Source of the DNA: Luteimonas kalidii
Lineage (GTDB): Bacteria; Pseudomonadota; Gammaproteobacteria; Xanthomonadales; Xanthomonadaceae
Direction: 5' to 3'
Length of the DNA stretch: 34,818 nt
NCBI RefSeq assembly: GCF_029887935.1
Contig: NZ_JARXRO010000020.1
Location: 1-34,818, forward strand
Shown: positions 31,309 through 34,818 of the stretch, one piece after another
Layout: the number at the start of each line of letters is the position of its first letter
Numbering within the stretch: position 1 is the first letter of the stretch
The notes under the pieces: generated by a model
The model's database searches: none
Seen by the model: the letters and a program-made list of their open reading frames with translations, nothing else
What the model was told of the DNA's origin: nothing
Program-made: the position numbers and the translations under genes

Positions 31309-32712
31309 TCAGGCCTCCTGCGGCCGGGTCTGGGCGGCGCCGGGCGCCGGGCCGGGATCGAGCAGGGCGGCGAGCGCGTCGCGGCTGGACGCCACGTCTG
31401 CCGCTTCGCTCACGTCCTGGCCGAGGAAGGCCTGGATCGCGGGCCAGCGCGCGACCGCCTCGTCGACGGTCGGGTCGCTGCCGCGCTGGTAGGCGCCGAT
31501 CGCGATCAGGTCGCGCTGCGCCGAATGCGCCGCCATCAGCCGCTTGAGCCTGCGGATGCGCTCGCGCCACGCCGGGTCGGTGATCTCCTGCATCACCCGG
31601 CTGACCGAGACCTCGACGTCGATCGCCGGGTACTGGCCGGCATCGGCGATGCGGCGGGTGAGCACGATGTGGCCGTCGAGGATCGCGCGCGCGGCGTCTG
31701 CGATCGGCTCCTGCTGGTCGTCGCCCTCGGTGAGCACGGTGTAGAACGCGGTGATCGAGCCGCGGCCGTCGGCGCCGTTGCCGGCGCGCTCGACCAGCTG
31801 CGGCAGCTTGGCGAACACCGACGGCGGGTAACCGCGCGTGGTCGGCGGCTCGCCGACCGACAGGCCGATCTCGCGCTGCGCATGCGCGAAGCGGGTCAGC
31901 GAATCCATCAGCAGCAGCACGTGCAGGCCCTGGTCGCGGTAGTACTCGGCGATCGCGGTGGCGCGCAGCGCGCCGTGCAGGCGCGCCAGCGGCGGCCGGT
32001 CGGCGGGCGTGGCCACCACCACCGAGCGGCGCAGGCCTTCCTCGCCGAGCGTGCTCTCGACGAAGTCGCGCACCTCGCGGCCGCGTTCGCCGATCAGGCC
32101 GACGACGATGATGTCGGCGGCGGTGAAGCGGGTCATCATGCCCAGCAGGGTCGACTTGCCGACGCCGGAGCCTGCGAACAGGCCGATGCGCTGGCCGCGG
32201 CCGATCGGCAGCAGGGCGTTGATCGCGCGCACGCCGACATCCAGCGACTGGGTGATCGGTTCGCGCATCAGCGGATTGATCGCGGTGCCGGCCAGCCCGA
32301 TCCACTGTTCGGCGCGGATCGGGCCGCGGCCGTCGAGCGGCACGCCGTCGCTGTCGATGACGCGGCCGAGCAGGCCCTCGCCCACCGCGACCTCGCCGCG
32401 ACGGCGCGACGGCACCACGCGCGCGTTGGGCAGCAGGCCCTCCAGGTCGGCGGTGGGCATCAGGAAGGTGCGGTCGCCGGAGAAGCCGACCACGTCGGCA
32501 TCGACCCAGCGGCCGCCCGCGGTTTCGACCTTGCAGCGCGAGCCGAGCGGCGCGCTGCAGCCGGAGGCCTCGAGCGTCAGCCCGACCGCGCGTCGCAGCA
32601 CGCCCTCACGCGCCAGCGCGAGCGAAGCCGGCTTCGGGTCGGCGGCATGCAGCCGCGCGGCCAGGCGCAGGTTGCGCGCCTCCTGCCAGTGCGCGGCGGC
32701 GACGCTGGTCAT
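31309..32712 (-). CDS. fliI: Flagellum-specific ATPase FliI
   Basis: Export ATPase, 467 aa, F1-beta-like. Walker A GSGVGKST is at about 181-188 (GLFAGSGVGKSTLL), Walker B is in LLLMDSLTRFAHAQREIGL (near 265), and GEPPTTRGYPPSVFAKLPQL follows. The start ATG (32710-32712, MTSVAAAHW) overlaps the fliH stop as ATGA; the 14 codons available upstream overlap fliH and are not conserved in character. It unfolds or delivers export substrates with FliH and FliJ. Confidence 0.96.
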   Translation of the reverse strand: MTSVAAAHWQEARNLRLAARLHAADPKPASLALAREGVLRRAVGLTLEASGCSAPLGSRCKVETAGGRWVDADVVGFSGDRTFLMPTADLEGLLPNARVVPSRRRGEVAVGEGLLGRVIDSDGVPLDGRGPIRAEQWIGLAGTAINPLMREPITQSLDVGVRAINALLPIGRGQRIGLFAGSGVGKSTLLGMMTRFTAADIIVVGLIGERGREVRDFVESTLGEEGLRRSVVVATPADRPPLARLHGALRATAIAEYYRDQGLHVLLLMDSLTRFAHAQREIGLSVGEPPTTRGYPPSVFAKLPQLVERAGNGADGRGSITAFYTVLTEGDDQQEPIADAARAILDGHIVLTRRIADAGQYPAIDVEVSVSRVMQEITDPAWRERIRRLKRLMAAHSAQRDLIAIGAYQRGSDPTVDEAVARWPAIQAFLGQDVSEAADVASSRDALAALLDPGPAPGAAQTRPQEA

Positions 32713-33338
32713 GCTTGCGCCTCGCTGGCGGCCAGGGTGGCTTCGAGCACGCACTGCAGGCGCGAGGCGATGGTGCCGTCGATGCGCACGCTCTCGCTGT
32801 GCAGGCGCAGCTCGCCGCGGCCCAGTGCGCCGTCCACCACCAGGCGCACGCCGTCCAGGCCGGCCAGATGCGGGGCGAGCACGCCGAAATCGTCGTTGTG
32901 CAGGCGCAGTTCGAGTTCGCGGGTATCGCTGCCGACCGCTTCCAGCGCCTCGCGCACCAGGTCGGCGAGCAGGGTCGGATCGGTCTGGTAGGCGCGCCCG
33001 AGCAGGCTGCCGGCGATGCGCACGGCCAGGTCGGCCAGCGCCTCGGCGACCTCGCCGTCGAGCCGCGCCAGCGGACGGGTGAAGCCGTCGAGCACGCCCT
33101 CGATCTGCGCGACCATGCGCCGCACCTCGGCCTGCCCGGCGGCCAGCCCTTCGGCATGGCCGCGGGCATAGCCTTCCTCGTGCGCGGCGCGTTCGAGGGC
33201 CTGCAGGTCCTCGACGCTGGGCAGCGCCGGCGGCGGTTCGGCGGCCGGCGGCGGCACCAGCGACAGCCCGGGCGCGTTCCAGCGCACGGCGCCCGCGGAC
33301 ATGGACGGATCCACCGCGGGCAGCGCACCGCCGTTCAT
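32709..33338 (-). CDS. fliH: Flagellar assembly protein FliH
   Basis: Regulator of FliI, 209 aa. The N-terminus has Pro-rich and Trp-containing segments (VRWNAPGLSLVPPP), where family members bind FlhA/FliN. A helical middle (EDLQALERAAHEEGYARGHAEGLAAG) contains the GxxxG-like repeats seen in FliH. The C-terminal FliH/YscL domain covers about 95-205. The start ATG overlaps the fliG stop as ATGA. Confidence 0.93.
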   Translation of the reverse strand: MNGGALPAVDPSMSAGAVRWNAPGLSLVPPPAAEPPPALPSVEDLQALERAAHEEGYARGHAEGLAAGQAEVRRMVAQIEGVLDGFTRPLARLDGEVAEALADLAVRIAGSLLGRAYQTDPTLLADLVREALEAVGSDTRELELRLHNDDFGVLAPHLAGLDGVRLVVDGALGRGELRLHSESVRIDGTIASRLQCVLEATLAASEAQA

Positions 33339-34345
33339 ACCAGCACCTCGGCCTTGGCCGCGAGCTGGATGTCGCCGTTGTCGGCCATCCGCCGCACCAC
33401 CGCCAGGATTTCCTTCTGCGCCGTTTCCACTTCGGCCAGGCGCACCGGGCCGCGCGCCTCCATGTCCTCGATCAGGATCTCGGCCGCGCGCTGCGACATG
33501 TTGCCGGTGATCTTCTCGCGCACCCGGGCCTCGGCGCCGCGCAGGGCCAGCGCCAGCTGCTCGCTGGAGATCTCGCGCAGCACCGCCTGCATCGCGCGGT
33601 CGTCGATCTCGGCCAGGTTGTCGAACACGAACATCAGGTCGCGGATGCGGGTGCCGAGTTCGCCGTCGACCTCGCCGATCGCGCCGAGCAGCACTTCGTC
33701 CTGTCCGGAATCCATGAAGTTGAGGATGTTGGCGGCGACCTTGACCCCGCCGACCGAGGACGACTTGATGTTCTGGTTGCCGGCGAACTGGCGCGCCATC
33801 ACCTCGTTGAGTTCATTGAGCGCGTGCGGCGGGATGCCGTCGAGCGTGGCCAGGCGCAGCAGCACGTCCACCCGCACGCGCTCGGCCAGGCACTTGAGCA
33901 CTTCGGCGGCCTGGTCGCCGTCCAGGTGCGCCATCACGATCGCGATGATCTGCGGGTGCTCGTTGCGCACCAGCTCGGCGATCGCGCGCGGCTCCATCCA
34001 CTTCAGGGTGTCGAGGCCGGACGTGTTGCGCCCGTGCAGGATGCGGTCGATCAGGCTGCTGGCGCGATCCTCGCCCAGCGCCTGGGTGAGTACCGCGCGC
34101 ACGTAGTCGTCGGCGCCGCTGCCCAGGCCGGTGGGCTGGGCCAGCACGTCGACGAACTCGTCGAACACGCGCGCCACCGATTCGCGGCTGACGCCGCCGA
34201 CCGAGGTCATCGCCAGGCCCAGCTTCTGCACTTCCTTGGCGCCCATGTGCTTGAGCACCTCGGCCGCCTGCTGCTCGCCGAGCGAGAGCAGCACGATCGC
34301 CGCGCGCTGCACGCCGCTGAGCGGTTCCGCGCGTGGGTCAGCCAT
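33335..34345 (-). CDS. fliG: Flagellar motor switch protein FliG
   Basis: Rotor protein, 336 aa. The N-domain (about 10-100) binds FliF. The middle domain has EHPQ at 129-132 (RNEHPQIIAIVMAHL). The C-domain carries the torque helix region (FVFDNLAEIDDRAMQAVLREI) whose charged residues meet MotA and MotC. The start ATG lies 8 nt inside the end of fliF. It contacts both stator types encoded in this window. Confidence 0.96.
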   Translation of the reverse strand: MADPRAEPLSGVQRAAIVLLSLGEQQAAEVLKHMGAKEVQKLGLAMTSVGGVSRESVARVFDEFVDVLAQPTGLGSGADDYVRAVLTQALGEDRASSLIDRILHGRNTSGLDTLKWMEPRAIAELVRNEHPQIIAIVMAHLDGDQAAEVLKCLAERVRVDVLLRLATLDGIPPHALNELNEVMARQFAGNQNIKSSSVGGVKVAANILNFMDSGQDEVLLGAIGEVDGELGTRIRDLMFVFDNLAEIDDRAMQAVLREISSEQLALALRGAEARVREKITGNMSQRAAEILIEDMEARGPVRLAEVETAQKEILAVVRRMADNGDIQLAAKAEVLV

Positions 34346-34818
34346 CGGCGGCCACCATGTCGCGCACCACCTGGGCCACGCGCTTGGGATCGGTGTTGAC
34401 CGCGGTGCGGGCGATCTCGAGCTTGTCGTCGAAATTCATCGCCGATGCCGGCACCGGGCCGGAGGCCGCGACCACCTTGGCCTGCGCCGGCGCCGACAGG
34501 GTCACCGGTGGCTCGTCGTCGACATCGGCGGCCGGCAGCACGGTCGCGGTGGCGACCTTGGGCGCCAGCAGCTGGCGCGAGGCGGGCCGCAGCACGGTGA
34601 AGATCAGCAGCAGCACCGCCAGGCCGCCGAACACCAGTCGCGCCAGTTCGCGCGCACGCGGGTGCTGCCAGATCGGCGGACCTTCCATCGGCGCGTCCAG
34701 CGCGCCGCGGGCGAACGGGGCGTTGACCACCGAGACCACGTCGCCGCGCGCGGCGTCGAAGCCGATCGCCTGCTGCACCAGGGTCTCGATGCGCGTGATC
34801 TCGGCCGCGTTCAGGGCG
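34338..34818 (-). CDS. fliF: Flagellar MS-ring protein FliF, C-terminal part
   Basis: The last 159 residues of FliF; the start lies beyond the window. It shows the end of the periplasmic domain (ITRIETLVQQAIGFDAARGD), the second TM helix (ARLVFGGLAVLLLIFTVL), then a cytoplasmic tail ending NFDDKLEIARTAVNTDPKR... DMVAADG, the FliG-binding segment. It overlaps fliG by 8 nt. Confidence 0.93.
   Translation of the reverse strand, partial: ALNAAEITRIETLVQQAIGFDAARGDVVSVVNAPFARGALDAPMEGPPIWQHPRARELARLVFGGLAVLLLIFTVLRPASRQLLAPKVATATVLPAADVDDEPPVTLSAPAQAKVVAASGPVPASAMNFDDKLEIARTAVNTDPKRVAQVVRDMVAADG

Overview
The window is very GC-rich (about 70% by eye), almost gap-free bacterial DNA with GTG/ATG starts. 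It carries a polar-flagellum and chemotaxis cluster whose gene order (fliFGHIJK, fliLMNOPQR-flhBA, flhF-flhG-fliA-cheYZA-motCD-parA-parP) is typical of gammaproteobacteria with polar flagella. GTAG-headed REP arrays, the high GC and the gene content point to Xanthomonadaceae/Lysobacteraceae (Luteimonas or Lysobacter type). This assignment is inference, not a database result.

Layout. Everything is on the minus strand except motA-motB, so transcription runs from high to low coordinates. (1) 34818-29646: fliF (partial), fliG, fliH, fliI, fliJ, fliK: basal-body MS ring, rotor, export ATPase and hook-length control. (2) 29622-29187: tandem REP array. (3) 29029-21395: fliL, fliM, fliN, fliO, fliP, fliQ, fliR, flhB, flhA behind a near-consensus sigma-54 site. 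(4) 21394-21154: one REP and a second sigma-54-like site. (5) 21153-14749: flhF, flhG, fliA, cheY, cheZ, cheA: flagellar placement, late sigma factor and core chemotaxis. (6) 14741-11491: second stator motC-motD with the ParA/ParP polar-array proteins. (7) 11420-8706: a STAS protein, a CheY-like receiver and a second CheA. (8) 8663-8191: 197-bp-period REP array. (9) 6277-8043, plus strand: motA-motB. (10) 6065-1: cheW, an OprO/OprP-like porin and two related chemoreceptors, the last cut by the window edge.

The most useful new observation is a coherent set of sigma-28 (FliA) promoter matches, with -35 TCAAGyCG (or TAAAGAAT), an 11-nt spacer and -10 GCCGwyAm. They precede the porin, the second chemoreceptor, cheW, motA, motC and the STAS gene. 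fliA itself is in the window. This predicts a local regulon in which FliA switches on both stators, the second CheA module, receptors and, unexpectedly, an outer-membrane porin. Structural genes sit behind sigma-54 sites, so the two promoter classes fit the usual flagellar hierarchy.

There are two stators (MotAB, MotCD), two CheA kinases of different architecture (one with a P2-like region, one without), two single-domain receivers, and a receptor ending in a CheR-binding pentapeptide. No cheR, cheB or cheD lies in the window.
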